Made by a program: the position numbers and the translations under genes. From a virus, in the IMG/VR virus record IMGVR_UViG_3300042888_003016, positions 1 to 50,224 of that record: a stretch of 50,224 nucleotides of DNA, one strand, 5' to 3'. Position 1 is the first letter of the stretch; the number at the start of each line of letters is the position of its first letter. Shown here one piece after another: positions 38,667-46,885 of the stretch. The notes under the pieces were generated by a model that worked only from the letters and a program-made list of their open reading frames with translations, did no database searches and was not told the DNA's origin.

Positions 38667-39686
38667 CTATGTACCAAGCAATGCTCTTTGCACTGCCAAC
38701 TTCTTTTTTGTTGCAGAAGAATTTTCATCCATGCTAGCGATTGCAAGTTCTTCTGGGCTAGTGAATCTATAGTGGTCTAAGTATTCACAAATAGCATTAT
38801 ATACCGACCAAGCGTTGTAACCATATCCGGCAGCATTTCTCTCGTTTTTATAAATAGAGTTAATTGCATCTTCTATAGAGTTCCGGTGTTCTCTTTGTCT
38901 CTTTGTTTCTGATTTTGTTCGAGGTGCAATTATTTTTAACACTGCATCCGAGATAGATGACACGGGTGTCTTTATAGAAAGAAGCTGCTCGGCACTACGG
39001 GTGAATTCATCTCCCCATTTAGTGGAAATTTCTAAAACTTCTTGAGCATCGTCAATTATCGAATCCATGTTTCGAGTATGTCTGGCTGTAAAAACTCTTC
39101 TTGCTGTTTTCTCACCTAGAACAACAGTGTTGTTGCACACCGCTCGTATTTCGGTATTTGAATATCTTATTGGCCACACACCATCGTGGCCTGCTGAGAT
39201 GACTAGGTATCTAGCAAGCTTATCGTTAACACCAAGCGCATCAATCACAAGTGGACCGAGGTCTATTGTTGCAAAAAATCTTGAACCGCCCTTAAGACAG
39301 CCGCATGTATCAATAACTGCGTCACCCTTTGAAGCACCCACTACAGCAAGGGCTCTTTCAAGAACTTCGCTGTTCTGTCTTACTTCGTACCTTGTTCCAA
39401 CTGTCGCCAACGGGTCAAAGGAGCCATCAAAATTCTGTTTTAGGGTCGCCCTACTGTCATTGATGACCACTGGTGAACCATCCGAGTTTCGGATTAGCTC
39501 TCCGGAATCATCTACGGCAGCTACCTTGGTGAGAATAACGTCATAGTTCGCACTGGCGGCCTCAAGCATTGCCTCCATGGTCTGTAGGCCCTTCATGGGC
39601 GTTCCAAGCCGGTGCCAAGGCACCTGTCGGTCGTTGTAGGCCATACGAATCCTGCCATTTTTGGTTTTATCTAGTTCGTGAGCCAT
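38667..39686 (-). CDS. DUF932 / phage-plasmid-like protein
   Basis: The 339-residue product begins 'MAHELDKTKNGRIRMAYNDR' followed by 'QVPWHRLGTPM', a hallmark of the DUF932/phage-plasmid TIGR03299 family, and continues 'GTRYEVRQNSEVLERALAVV' and 'DGVWPIRYSNTEIRAVCNNT', also conserved. Its function is unknown, though members accompany replication genes on phages and plasmids. The start at 39686 has GGAGGA 5 nt upstream; the listed longer frame is unlikely. It is first in the minus operon that includes the second WhiB and the primase-helicase. Confidence 0.9.
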   Translation of the reverse strand: MAHELDKTKNGRIRMAYNDRQVPWHRLGTPMKGLQTMEAMLEAASANYDVILTKVAAVDDSGELIRNSDGSPVVINDSRATLKQNFDGSFDPLATVGTRYEVRQNSEVLERALAVVGASKGDAVIDTCGCLKGGSRFFATIDLGPLVIDALGVNDKLARYLVISAGHDGVWPIRYSNTEIRAVCNNTVVLGEKTARRVFTARHTRNMDSIIDDAQEVLEISTKWGDEFTRSAEQLLSIKTPVSSISDAVLKIIAPRTKSETKRQREHRNSIEDAINSIYKNERNAAGYGYNAWSVYNAICEYLDHYRFTSPEELAIASMDENSSATKKKLAVQRALLGT

Positions 39687-39700
39687 TTTTCCTCCACCCA

Positions 39701-39727
39701 ATTATCCCACAGCATTACTTTAGTCAA
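39701..39727 (-). promoter_or_regulatory. Possible promoter of the DUF932 operon
   Basis: On the minus strand TTGACT (39722-39727) and GATAAT (39701-39706) are separated by only 15 bp, shorter than ideal. They lie just upstream of the GGAGGA ribosome site and overlap the divergent promoter at 39733. Confidence 0.4.
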
Positions 39728-39732
39728 AATAC

Positions 39733-39761
39733 TTGCAATTATTAAAAAGTGGCTGTATTCT
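39733..39761 (+). promoter_or_regulatory. Leaderless promoter
   Basis: TTGCAA (39733-39738), 17-bp spacer and TATTCT (39756-39761) lie 6 nt before the ATG at 39768. No Shine-Dalgarno site is present. Confidence 0.7.
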
Positions 39762-39767
39762 TTTGTC

Positions 39768-40427
39768 ATGACAACAACTTACTCCCCAAAAACCCAAGAA
39801 TTCCTCACTAGCTTTTCCGACCAGGCTATCCAAATGATGATGATGACAAAGCTCATGGGTAGCAAGATTGAGAAAGGCCCAGTAGACACCCCATCTGTGC
39901 TCTTTTATGCAGTTCCGGGAAAAGACAACCCCCTCGAAGAGGAAGTTGGAGTTGTTGAGATTAACCCGGACGACGGGGCACCCGCAGACCACATTTTCAA
40001 CTGGCTCATTGGCGTATACAAGGATGTTTCCGTTGCCCCAATATGGGGAGGAATCATTTCTGATGTCGTAGCCCATTGTGGGAGCAAAAGCGAACACGAC
40101 ACCGTTGAGCAAATGAATGACATTAAGAGCAGGTACCCAGGAAAGAACCTGCAACAGATTTTTAACGAGAATCCGCTTGAGAGCTCGCTGACTGAAGGCT
40201 TGACAACAATCATTTTTGACAGCTACGGGAACTTCGCCACCAATCTCACAACCTATAAGTATTCCGACGAGGGAACCCCTGTTTTTACTTTCAGCAAAAG
40301 CGAATTTATTGGTTCAATGTTTGGCGATAATGCTGAGTCTTACTCAAATCAAAAACTGACCTCACAAATTCAAGCTTTTATCATTGCGGTTGAAGTTTCG
40401 GAAAGCATCAAATCAAATGGAGAATAA
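39768..40427 (+). CDS. Protein of unknown function, 219 residues
   Basis: The product begins MTTTYSPKTQEFLTSFSDQA, with a Met-rich helix 'IQMMMMTKLMG', then a beta-rich part ('DTPSVLFYAVPG', 'EEVGVVEINPDDGAPADH') and helices. I recognise no family. The start at 39768 is chosen because it lies 6 nt after a promoter -10 box; 30 extra residues of the longer frame lie in promoter DNA. It heads a plus-strand set of three coupled genes (overlaps of 11 and 4 bp). Confidence 0.75.
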   Translation: MTTTYSPKTQEFLTSFSDQAIQMMMMTKLMGSKIEKGPVDTPSVLFYAVPGKDNPLEEEVGVVEINPDDGAPADHIFNWLIGVYKDVSVAPIWGGIISDVVAHCGSKSEHDTVEQMNDIKSRYPGKNLQQIFNENPLESSLTEGLTTIIFDSYGNFATNLTTYKYSDEGTPVFTFSKSEFIGSMFGDNAESYSNQKLTSQIQAFIIAVEVSESIKSNGE

Positions 40428-40638
40428 CGAAGCGTACATGGAGTCGGTTCTTGCTCAATCAGCACATGTCTTGCGACGTGTTGCCGTTATCCGAGACCAC
40501 GGGTTCACATTTGATTCAGAAACATCAACTCTCTTGGACCAAACATTGGAACTTATTGATGAAATTTCAGAAAATGAAAGCAAAAAGTGGGGATTCACAC
40601 CAGGACCATCATGCGATGGATACCCAGGTAAGCGATGA
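40417..40638 (+). CDS. Small helical protein, 73 residues
   Basis: Starts MENNEAYMESVLAQSAHVLR and ends PGPSCDGYPGKR. Two helices with hydrophobic faces are likely, and a short Gly/Pro tail. No family is known. The start overlaps the upstream gene by 11 bp and its stop overlaps the next start (ATGA at 40635-40638), so it is translated as part of a coupled operon. Confidence 0.7.
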   Translation: MENNEAYMESVLAQSAHVLRRVAVIRDHGFTFDSETSTLLDQTLELIDEISENESKKWGFTPGPSCDGYPGKR

Positions 40639-40967
40639 TATTTTCATTTGAATTCAACTTGTCTAAGCTGCAGGCAGAACTCATGACCGAAGCGCTTCTA
40701 GGAATGATTAATACGGGTAAACGCCTAGCTGCATCATTGGATGAAGAAGGTGGCTTGCGCACTCATCTGAACGGCCGGAATTTGAGCGAAAACGAAGTAT
40801 CCCAGTTAATTCTTGCTTTTCAGCAGGCTAACTCAATACTCGGAGAGATTGAACAAATTGAAGAAGAAGAGAATAAAGCTGAAGCAAAGAAAAGTGTTTC
40901 TGGAGTGATTGACGATATTTATGAAATGCTTCAATCATCAGAAAACCCTCCACCTTTCAATCTGTAA
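40635..40967 (+). CDS. Helical protein of unknown function, 110 residues
   Basis: A helical product with 'LSKLQAELMTEALLGMINTG', an 'LSENEVSQLILAFQQANSIL' helix and an acidic, Lys-rich part 'QIEEEENKAEAKKSVSGVID'. No family is recognised. It is coupled to the preceding gene by a 4-bp overlap. Its 3' end overlaps the end of the convergent minus-strand gene by 37 bp. Confidence 0.7.
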   Translation: MIFSFEFNLSKLQAELMTEALLGMINTGKRLAASLDEEGGLRTHLNGRNLSENEVSQLILAFQQANSILGEIEQIEEEENKAEAKKSVSGVIDDIYEMLQSSENPPPFNL

Positions 40968-41341
40968 ACTCCGTTCTCTAAATCGCTGCTTAAATATTCC
41001 CTCCATCTAACACTGAACTCTGCATGAGTCTCATTGTCTTTGGGTGAATAATCAAATGCGGTGTTGGCTTCCTTGAGTTTTACTTTTTCATCATTGATAA
41101 TTCCGTGTTTTGAATAAAGGTCAGACAATGCGTCGTTGGGCGAATCACCAACACCAATCATCTTTGCTTCTTCTGAATCCCAAAAATCTAATGCATCACA
41201 GTCATCGCCTGATATGTAATTAGATAAACCTTCAGATTCCTCTGAATAATCTGCAATTGCAAACCACTTGCCACCTTCGTAAACGCCCGAATAACGTGAT
41301 TCCCTTATCACTACTGGGTAAAGGGATATTGCATCACTCAT
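40931..41341 (-). CDS. Protein of unknown function next to thioredoxin
   Basis: A 136-residue acidic product: 'IRESRYSGVYEGGKWFAIAD' and 'GDDCDALDFWDSEEAKMIGV', then 'GDSPNDALSDLYSKHG'. The aromatic strand start and 'GDSPNDAL..LY' motif recur in small phage proteins, but I know no function. I place the start at 41341 because this ATG overlaps the thioredoxin stop (8-bp overlap), whereas the longer frame begins inside thioredoxin. Confidence 0.75.
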   Translation of the reverse strand: MSDAISLYPVVIRESRYSGVYEGGKWFAIADYSEESEGLSNYISGDDCDALDFWDSEEAKMIGVGDSPNDALSDLYSKHGIINDEKVKLKEANTAFDYSPKDNETHAEFSVRWREYLSSDLENGVYRLKGGGFSDD

Positions 41342-41672
41342 CTTCGTATGATTCAGCTGATAAAACTTTCTCGAGTTCCGTAACAATAAAGTCCGGTCCA
41401 GCAGCTCCGACTATCGTTGAGACGACTTCTCCGTCAGCAAATATCAGAAGTGTTGGAATACTCATAACATTGAACCGTTGTGCCAACGCTCTGTTCTTAT
41501 CAACATCAGATTTAACAAATCGTATTATTCCTTCGTATGCGGTACTGAGCTCCTCTAGGAGTGGGGTCATGTATTGGCACGGCCCGCACCATGTGGCCCA
41601 TATGTCAAGGACCATGGGGGTTCCGCTCTCCGCTAGAACTGAATCAAATTCGTCTTGGGTTATTTCTCTCAT
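41334..41672 (-). CDS. Thioredoxin
   Basis: The 112-residue product has the thioredoxin fold with active site 'WATWCGPCQYMTPLL', a 'VKSDVDKNRALAQRFNVMSI' segment with the cis-Pro in 'SIPTLLIF', and the C-terminal helix. It reduces disulfides and could serve the phage ribonucleotide reductase. The start at 41672 is the natural thioredoxin N-terminus and lies 6 nt after TACAAT, so transcription appears leaderless. Confidence 0.95.
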   Translation of the reverse strand: MREITQDEFDSVLAESGTPMVLDIWATWCGPCQYMTPLLEELSTAYEGIIRFVKSDVDKNRALAQRFNVMSIPTLLIFADGEVVSTIVGAAGPDFIVTELEKVLSAESYEDE

Positions 41673-41678
41673 ATGTCC

Positions 41679-41706
41679 ATTGTATTCCCTATTTGTCCAC
41701 CCACAA
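41679..41706 (-). promoter_or_regulatory. Leaderless promoter of thioredoxin
   Basis: On the minus strand TTGTGG (41701-41706), 16-bp spacer and TACAAT (41679-41684) lie 6 nt before the ATG at 41672. It is divergent from the whiB promoter beginning at 41721. Confidence 0.65.
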
Positions 41707-41720
41707 ATATGCCTTGCGGG

Positions 41721-41749
41721 TTGCAACTGGCTATGTGGGTGGCTATATT
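41721..41749 (+). promoter_or_regulatory. Promoter of the whiB-SNF2 unit
   Basis: TTGCAA (41721-41726), 17-bp spacer, TATATT (41744-41749). A leader of about 20 nt with AAAGGAG precedes the ATG at 41778, so this unit is leadered while its divergent partner is leaderless. Confidence 0.75.
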
Positions 41750-41777
41750 GACTGAACACCCATATTAAAGGAGCTTT

Positions 41778-42008
41778 ATGATTTACTCAGGCGATAACTG
41801 GCGCTCATCACGGGCGTGTATTGATGCCAGCACACTTACCTTTTTCCCTAGCAGCCGAAAGGTGCGATTACAGGCTCTTGCCTATTGTGGAATTTGTCTT
41901 GTTCGTGGTGAGTGTCTCAAGTATGCTCTTGATAATTCAATTGAGTTTGGAATCTACGGAGGAAAGACTGAAGACGAACGAAAGGTTATCTTGCGTCGCA
42001 GGCAATGA
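41778..42008 (+). CDS. WhiB-like regulator, short form (third of three)
   Basis: The 76-residue product has 'ACIDASTLTFFP', 'YCGICLVRGECLKYA' (CxxCx5C) and 'GIYGGKTEDERKVILRRRQ'. The GIYGG turn is the GVWGG-type motif and the basic end is the DNA-contact tail. It lacks an N-terminal extension, so it is near the minimum WhiB length. The stop overlaps the SNF2 start (ATGA). Confidence 0.9.
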   Translation: MIYSGDNWRSSRACIDASTLTFFPSSRKVRLQALAYCGICLVRGECLKYALDNSIEFGIYGGKTEDERKVILRRRQ

Positions 42009-43942
42009 ACGAAAAAAGACTCTGGCTAAATGACGACCATCTAATAATCGACTTTCCATACGACCCAGATGAGGTCGCAGCGATTAAAAAGATACCTGGG
42101 GCTAAGTGGGACAAGCTTGCCCATGTTTGGCGTGCTCCCGCTACGAGCCTTTCGCAGGTTCGGGATTTTGCGATACTTCATGACTTTGAAGTAGATACAT
42201 CCATAATGCTATTTGATGAGCCAAAACGACTAAACAAGTCATTTGGTATGTGGAGCGACGATAGCTGGATTTATCTTGGCTTTAACTACGACCAGGTAAA
42301 AGTTCGTTCGGTTAAGCAGCTTCCCGGTGTTACATGGGATTCAAAATCAAAAGCCTGGAAAGTCCCCAGAACGGCAGTTCGTGAAGCAATTCAATGGGCG
42401 ACAATGTTCAAGATGGATGTATCAGCAGAACTTCATCTTGACGCAGAAGAGTTTGCTGAAGTTAGCAGAAAACGAGCAGATGCATCACGCGCTTACAGTG
42501 CAGAAATAGAAATACCGAACATTTCTGGTTCTCTTCTTCCATACCAAATGGCTGGAGTGTCGTATGCACATCAGACTAGAAGGTGCTTCATTGCTGATGA
42601 CATGGGTCTGGGTAAGACTCTTCAAGCCCTAGCAACACTCGAGTACTGTGCGTCTCTTGGAGAAGATGTTTATCCAGCAATAGTTATGTGTCCATCAAAC
42701 CTTGTCCTTAACTGGAAGTCAGAAGTCGAAAAGTGGACACCATCCAGGACCGCTACTGTCGTAACAGACCGTTCTGATTTTCCTGAAGAAGAACACGACA
42801 TAATCGTAATTGGCTATGCAAACATTCATCACTGGGTCAAAAGCCTCAAGGGATACAAGTCATTGATATGCGATGAATCTCACTACCTAAAAACTCCAAC
42901 TGCCCAGCGCACCAAAGCAGCTATAAAGATTTCAAAAACCATTAAGTCTGGAGTTGTTTTGTGTCTTACTGGCACGCCTGTCACTAATAGGCCTGCTGAG
43001 TATGCAAGCCAACTGGAGATAATCGGCCGTCTCAATGAGCTTGGTGGCACATGGGGCTTCTATAGGCGCTACTGCGGAGCATTCAAGGACAAGTGGGGCC
43101 ACTGGAACACATCTGGGGCGACAAACCTTCAGGAGCTGAACGAGATACTTCGTTCTCTTTGTTATATACGTAGGACAAAAGAACAGGTTCTTCCGGAACT
43201 TCCAGATGTCATACACGATAGACATATGGTGAGCCTTTCAGAAAAACACAAACTAGAGTACAAAAAAGCAGAAGACGACATAGTCGAGTACCTTGTGCAG
43301 CGCGCAAAAGAAATTGCTCTAGAAATTGGCAAATCTCCACATTCGGCTGCAGTTGTTGCACGCATAAAAGCTGAATCAAATGTCCACCTTGTAAAGCTGT
43401 CCGTGCTACGCCGGCTGGCTGCTAAGGGCAAGATGGAATCAATTAAGGAGTGGGTTAAAAACCAGATTGAAGCCGGCGAAAAAGTTGTAATTGCCGCACA
43501 CCATAGAGATGTTGTTGATGCCTTAGCAAATGAGTTTGGTGGATTAAAAATTCAGGGTGGCATGGATGTACACGAAGTTGAAAAAGCAAAGAAAGACTTT
43601 CAAAACTTGTCTACGGAAGAAGCTCCTGTAATAGTTCTATCTATGCAAGCTGCAAAAACCGGACACACACTTACGGCAGCTCAGAAAGTTCTGTTCGTGG
43701 AGCTCCCATGGACGCCAGCTGATGTTGACCAGCTCTACAGTCGATGTCACAGGCTTGGACAAAAAGGTTCAGTAATGGTTACCTACGCAATAGCTACGGG
43801 CACTGTTGATGAACAAATCTACGACCTAATTCAATCAAAGCGCTCAATAGTAAATGCTGCCGTTGATGGTTCAGACATTTCTTCTGATGATTCTTCAAGC
43901 AGGCTTGTACTTGACTACCTAAAACAAGGGCTTAATCGTTAA
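42005..43942 (+). CDS. SNF2/SMARCAL1-like DNA translocase
   Basis: The 645-residue product has N-terminal repeats resembling HARP-type annealing helicase modules ('PGAKWDKLAHVWRAP', 'PGVTWDSKSKAWKVP'), then the SNF2 ATPase: 'DDMGLGKTLQALATLEY' (motif I), 'ICDESHYLKTPTAQRTKA' (II, DESH), 'LCLTGTPVTNRPAEY' (III) and C-terminal 'GHTLTAAQKVLFVELPWTPA' then 'DQLYSRCHRLGQKGSV' (V, VI). It remodels or reanneals DNA forks. It is coupled to whiB by a 4-bp overlap. Confidence 0.93.
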   Translation: MNEKRLWLNDDHLIIDFPYDPDEVAAIKKIPGAKWDKLAHVWRAPATSLSQVRDFAILHDFEVDTSIMLFDEPKRLNKSFGMWSDDSWIYLGFNYDQVKVRSVKQLPGVTWDSKSKAWKVPRTAVREAIQWATMFKMDVSAELHLDAEEFAEVSRKRADASRAYSAEIEIPNISGSLLPYQMAGVSYAHQTRRCFIADDMGLGKTLQALATLEYCASLGEDVYPAIVMCPSNLVLNWKSEVEKWTPSRTATVVTDRSDFPEEEHDIIVIGYANIHHWVKSLKGYKSLICDESHYLKTPTAQRTKAAIKISKTIKSGVVLCLTGTPVTNRPAEYASQLEIIGRLNELGGTWGFYRRYCGAFKDKWGHWNTSGATNLQELNEILRSLCYIRRTKEQVLPELPDVIHDRHMVSLSEKHKLEYKKAEDDIVEYLVQRAKEIALEIGKSPHSAAVVARIKAESNVHLVKLSVLRRLAAKGKMESIKEWVKNQIEAGEKVVIAAHHRDVVDALANEFGGLKIQGGMDVHEVEKAKKDFQNLSTEEAPVIVLSMQAAKTGHTLTAAQKVLFVELPWTPADVDQLYSRCHRLGQKGSVMVTYAIATGTVDEQIYDLIQSKRSIVNAAVDGSDISSDDSSSRLVLDYLKQGLNR

Positions 43943-44090
43943 TAACCTTTAAGCACTCTTTGCAGGTAACAAAAGATTTGTTTGCTGTAACATAATATGA
44001 GCCATCATCAAGACCGCAAGAGGTGAGGTAGAAACTAAGACCGTGCCATCCGTTGCTGTAGTGAACAACTTTAATTTCTTGCTCGCTCAC
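43932..44090 (-). CDS. Small CxxC protein, 52 residues
   Basis: Starts at a GTG (44090) with GGAG 5-6 nt upstream, VSEQEIKVVHYSNGWHGLSF, and ends with 'FVTCKECLKVIND'. One Cys in the middle (TSCGL) plus the CxxC could bind zinc. It is the last gene of the ssb-methyltransferase-Nmad1 operon, its start lying 2 bp after the stop of the Nmad1-like gene. Its end overlaps that of the SNF2 gene by 11 bp. Confidence 0.7.
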   Translation of the reverse strand: MSEQEIKVVHYSNGWHGLSFYLTSCGLDDGSYYVTANKSFVTCKECLKVIND

Positions 44091-44092
44091 TA

Positions 44093-44632
44093 CTACTCCA
44101 GGCTAAGTAAGAATGTTCCCGATTCCCACATGATTCCAATTGCTGAGTAACCAATTACATCCATCACATTGTCCTTGATTGATTCGTTGTTGGGGTTTGT
44201 ATTATTGCCAACAAGATTTTCAAGTCTCGCAATCTTGTCGTGAACCCTAACCATCAATCCAGCTCTACCAAATCGCTGAATGTTCTCGTGGCCATAATCA
44301 TGTTGTTTTCTGCACAAAGTTTCGTGCACTTCAGGTGATGTCAAATTAAAACCAAGAGAGCGTGAGAGCATGCTGGCAAGCCTTCCAATCCCCCTCCATG
44401 CCTGTGAGGCATCTTTTGCTTCGTGATGAAACATGTCATCTATAAACACGTCGTGTGAAACTCGGAGCATCTTGATAATGGGCATACTCGCATCTTCAAA
44501 AGATGCAATAATCTTCAAGATGCTGTCCCAGGCCAGGTCTTGTTCTTCTTCTGGCGGGAGTATCTTACTCAACGCAATTGCGGCGGCGGCATTCCATGTT
44601 TTTGGTGTTTCTTTATACATTTGCTCAGTCAT
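44093..44632 (-). CDS. DUF1599/Nmad1-like protein (nucleotide-modification-associated)
   Basis: A 179-residue product. 'CRKQHDYGHENIQRFGRAGL' followed by 'MVRVHDKIARLENL' and 'ESIKDNVMDVIGYSAIGIMW' match the conserved blocks of DUF1599, also called nucleotide modification associated domain 1. Family members co-occur with DNA-base-modification genes in phages. Here the start overlaps the stop of a cytosine-5 methyltransferase by 8 bp, which supports the link. The reaction is not known from sequence. Confidence 0.8.
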   Translation of the reverse strand: MTEQMYKETPKTWNAAAAIALSKILPPEEEQDLAWDSILKIIASFEDASMPIIKMLRVSHDVFIDDMFHHEAKDASQAWRGIGRLASMLSRSLGFNLTSPEVHETLCRKQHDYGHENIQRFGRAGLMVRVHDKIARLENLVGNNTNPNNESIKDNVMDVIGYSAIGIMWESGTFLLSLE

Positions 44633-46118
44633 TTAATAATCCTTTGAAGATTTTTCCAAGCCATTCGGCTACGGGTGCAGCCACTCCATTCCCGGTCTGC
44701 TTGTACCTAGCTGTATCGGGTTGTTCTTTGCCATCCGCACGCCACCTAGTGTGGTCCACGGGCCAGCCCATCAAAATTTCACACTCTTTTGGTAATAAAC
44801 GCCTAACTACCATGTTCTGCAACACTCCGGTTGACTGTTTTGTCCCCGCCCTAATTGCATGATGAATGCCACCATCAACAAGCTTGTCATTGTATTCATC
44901 GTAAGCAATTGCGTCAATCACTAGATTTTCACCTCGGCTCGATGGTACGCCGCCGTCACCACCACTACGAAGTGTCATTGCAACCCCATCATTGAGCTCT
45001 TCCATTTGAGCAACCATTGGTGTGTTTAGTCCACCCGTTCCCATGAATGCAGTCAATGTGTTGATGGTGTCACCCTGTAGTCGTACGCCATCTTGTCTGT
45101 GTGGGTGAAAGACTATTGGTGAGTTTTCATCTTCATAGGCGACACTTGGTGACTGTTGCGTAGCTTTAAGTGTTGGTGAGTGGTCTGTAAAAACATTTGC
45201 ATTTGAACCGAACTGTGTATCAAAAGAAAAAACTTGATTGTCTTCAACAATTAATTTATCTTCGGCAACATACTGAGTGCCAACACCCCTCCAGTCTCTA
45301 GCTTGCAGTGTCCCTATGACATCTTGATATGAATCTGTTGTGGTTTCAATACTGTCAGTTAGTATGGTGCCTGGGCCTTTTGCATCACGGGCACGCAATG
45401 TTAGAGCGGTGTCTGTTTCTTGCCATTTAGCAAAACCGCTATTCTCGTATGCTAGGACTCCCTGTTCGCTACTGCTTCCAATGCTTGACGAAGCTTTTCC
45501 GGAAGCTTTTTGTTTCTCCTGTCGGCCCTTCTGAGAATGCCTTCGCACGCCCTCTTGGACAGGTAATAGCGGGATGGGACTTCGCTCTGCGGCACCAATA
45601 TCGTATGTAGCACACACGAAGATGCGGCGCCGTCGCTGGGCGACTCCGTAGTACTGAGCATCAAGGATTGCCCAGTCAAGCGCCACGCACCCTGATTTGG
45701 CCATTTCATCGAGGACGACCCCAAAGTCAGCACCCTTGTTGGAAGTAAGTGCTCCGGGAACGTTTTCCCAGATTGCGAGTCGTGGGTATTGTCCATTTGT
45801 TGCATCACGCATCTCCTTGATTATTCTCATTGCTTCATGGAACAAACCAGAGCGTGCACCATCAAGGCCTGCGCGTTTGCCGGCCACGGAGAGGTCCTGA
45901 CACGGACTTCCAAAGTTAATGCAGTCAACTGGTTCTATCTCGTTGCCCTTTACATCCCTGACATCTAAGTACTTGGGGATGTCGGGCCAGTGCTTGCTGA
46001 GTATTCGCTGACATGCAGGGTCCCACTCAGCTTGCCATTTGCACTGCCATCCGGCAGCTTCGAATCCAAGGTCGAAGCCGCCGACGCCGGCAAATAGACT
46101 GCCGAAGGTAAGGCTCAG
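44625..46118 (-). CDS. DNA cytosine-5 methyltransferase with a probable CTG start
   Basis: The full frame encodes 497 residues and all C5-methyltransferase motifs: 'LFAGVGGFDLGFEAAGW' (I), 'NFGSPCQDLSVAGKRAG' (IV, catalytic Cys), 'AIWENVPGAL' (VI), 'QYYGVAQRRRRIFVC' (VIII), a long target-recognition region, 'LLPKECEILMGWP' (IX) and 'KQTGNGVAAP' (X). Between the frame's first stop and codon 78 there is no ATG, GTG or TTG. The only fitting start is CTG at 46116-46118, which overlaps the ssb stop as CTGA with GAGGAAG upstream. A start at the GTG at 45887 would remove motifs I and IV. The site methylated is unknown. Confidence 0.9.
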   Translation of the reverse strand: MSLTFGSLFAGVGGFDLGFEAAGWQCKWQAEWDPACQRILSKHWPDIPKYLDVRDVKGNEIEPVDCINFGSPCQDLSVAGKRAGLDGARSGLFHEAMRIIKEMRDATNGQYPRLAIWENVPGALTSNKGADFGVVLDEMAKSGCVALDWAILDAQYYGVAQRRRRIFVCATYDIGAAERSPIPLLPVQEGVRRHSQKGRQEKQKASGKASSSIGSSSEQGVLAYENSGFAKWQETDTALTLRARDAKGPGTILTDSIETTTDSYQDVIGTLQARDWRGVGTQYVAEDKLIVEDNQVFSFDTQFGSNANVFTDHSPTLKATQQSPSVAYEDENSPIVFHPHRQDGVRLQGDTINTLTAFMGTGGLNTPMVAQMEELNDGVAMTLRSGGDGGVPSSRGENLVIDAIAYDEYNDKLVDGGIHHAIRAGTKQSTGVLQNMVVRRLLPKECEILMGWPVDHTRWRADGKEQPDTARYKQTGNGVAAPVAEWLGKIFKGLLND

Positions 46119-46594
46119 AAAGGTTCTTCCTCAAATGAGCCAACATCGTTTCGGCTGGTTGCTGGACGAGCGCCTGCTCGTGCTGGTGTTTTCTGTGCAG
46201 GACGAGCATTGACAGGGTTGCCTGAAGCATTCTCTACCTTTGCTTTGCGCTGCAATGTTTCAATGTTGCGTACAGATACGCCGATTTCGTCAGCAAGGAT
46301 GTTCACTGCTGAACGCTTCTTTCCTGACTCTTTGTCGTCCCATGTTTCTTGCTCAAGACGACCCGTGACTGTTACGCGAATTCCTTTTTCAAGCACTCGG
46401 GCTGCATCTTCTGCAAGGTTTCGCCATGCAATGACATTGAAGTAGGAAGTCTTTTCTTGCTTCTCGCCTTTTGCGTCGGTCCAGAAGTTGTTGACCGCAA
46501 CAGAGAATGAAAGCTTCCCTGCTCCTGAGTCAAAATAACGCATTTCTGGGTCCGCCGTGAGGTTTCCGGTTATTGTTACTGGCGCTGATGACAT
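46115..46594 (-). CDS. ssb: Single-stranded DNA-binding protein
   Basis: The 159-residue product has the OB-fold order of bacterial SSB: 'VTITGNLTADPEMRYFDSGA', 'KTSYFNVIAWRNLAEDAARV', 'KGIRVTVTGRLEQETWDDKE' and 'RSAVNILADEIGVSV'. A Pro/Ala/Arg-rich linker follows, and the acidic tip 'EEEPF' resembles the protein-binding tail of host SSB. AAGGAGA lies 8 nt before the ATG. It is first in an operon with the methyltransferase and Nmad1-like gene. Confidence 0.95.
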   Translation of the reverse strand: MSSAPVTITGNLTADPEMRYFDSGAGKLSFSVAVNNFWTDAKGEKQEKTSYFNVIAWRNLAEDAARVLEKGIRVTVTGRLEQETWDDKESGKKRSAVNILADEIGVSVRNIETLQRKAKVENASGNPVNARPAQKTPARAGARPATSRNDVGSFEEEPF

Positions 46595-46652
46595 GTTCGT
46601 ATTCTCCTTGTGTTTGGTTTATGTATCGCCGAAAGCAGCATATCACTCGTGG

Positions 46653-46658
46653 TAGGCT
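46653..46658 (+). promoter_or_regulatory. Candidate leaderless -10 box
   Basis: TAGGCT lies 6 nt before the ATG at 46665. No good -35 box is present at the right distance and no Shine-Dalgarno site precedes the start. It is divergent from ssb. Confidence 0.35.
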
Positions 46659-46664
46659 CTGTCA

Positions 46665-46883
46665 ATGGCCACTAACCCTTTTGAAATAAGGCTTTCGTTA
46701 ACCAATGCGATTGCTAACTCGTTGTTTGACATTGCTTTTGATGAGAGCATATCGGACAAAGAGCTTGCGCAGCAACTTGAAGATTACAAAGATGTTGCAT
46801 CAATGCTTCTTGAAGACCTCGGGTGCGAGGTCATTGAAATCAAAGACGGAAAGATGATTTGCTCCTTTAGTCCACAAAAATAA
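46665..46883 (+). CDS. Small acidic protein of unknown function before the non-coding array
   Basis: A 72-residue product starting MATNPFEIRLSLTNAIANSL, helical, then 'DYKDVASMLLEDLGCEVIEI' and a short beta hairpin 'KDGKMICSFS'. No family is recognised. Its stop lies 2 bp before the first CGGGACTA unit, so the array begins exactly where coding ends, and the promoter of this gene could transcribe into the array. Confidence 0.7.
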   Translation: MATNPFEIRLSLTNAIANSLFDIAFDESISDKELAQQLEDYKDVASMLLEDLGCEVIEIKDGKMICSFSPQK

Positions 46884-46885
46884 CA

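Noticed and set aside
39678-39767. N-terminal extension of the 39768 gene
   Set aside because: The extra 30 codons run through the -35 and -10 boxes of its promoter and through the leader of the divergent DUF932 gene.
44625-45887. Methyltransferase starting at GTG 45887
   Set aside because: This would delete the SAM-binding motif I and the catalytic PCQ motif, which are intact in the same frame upstream.
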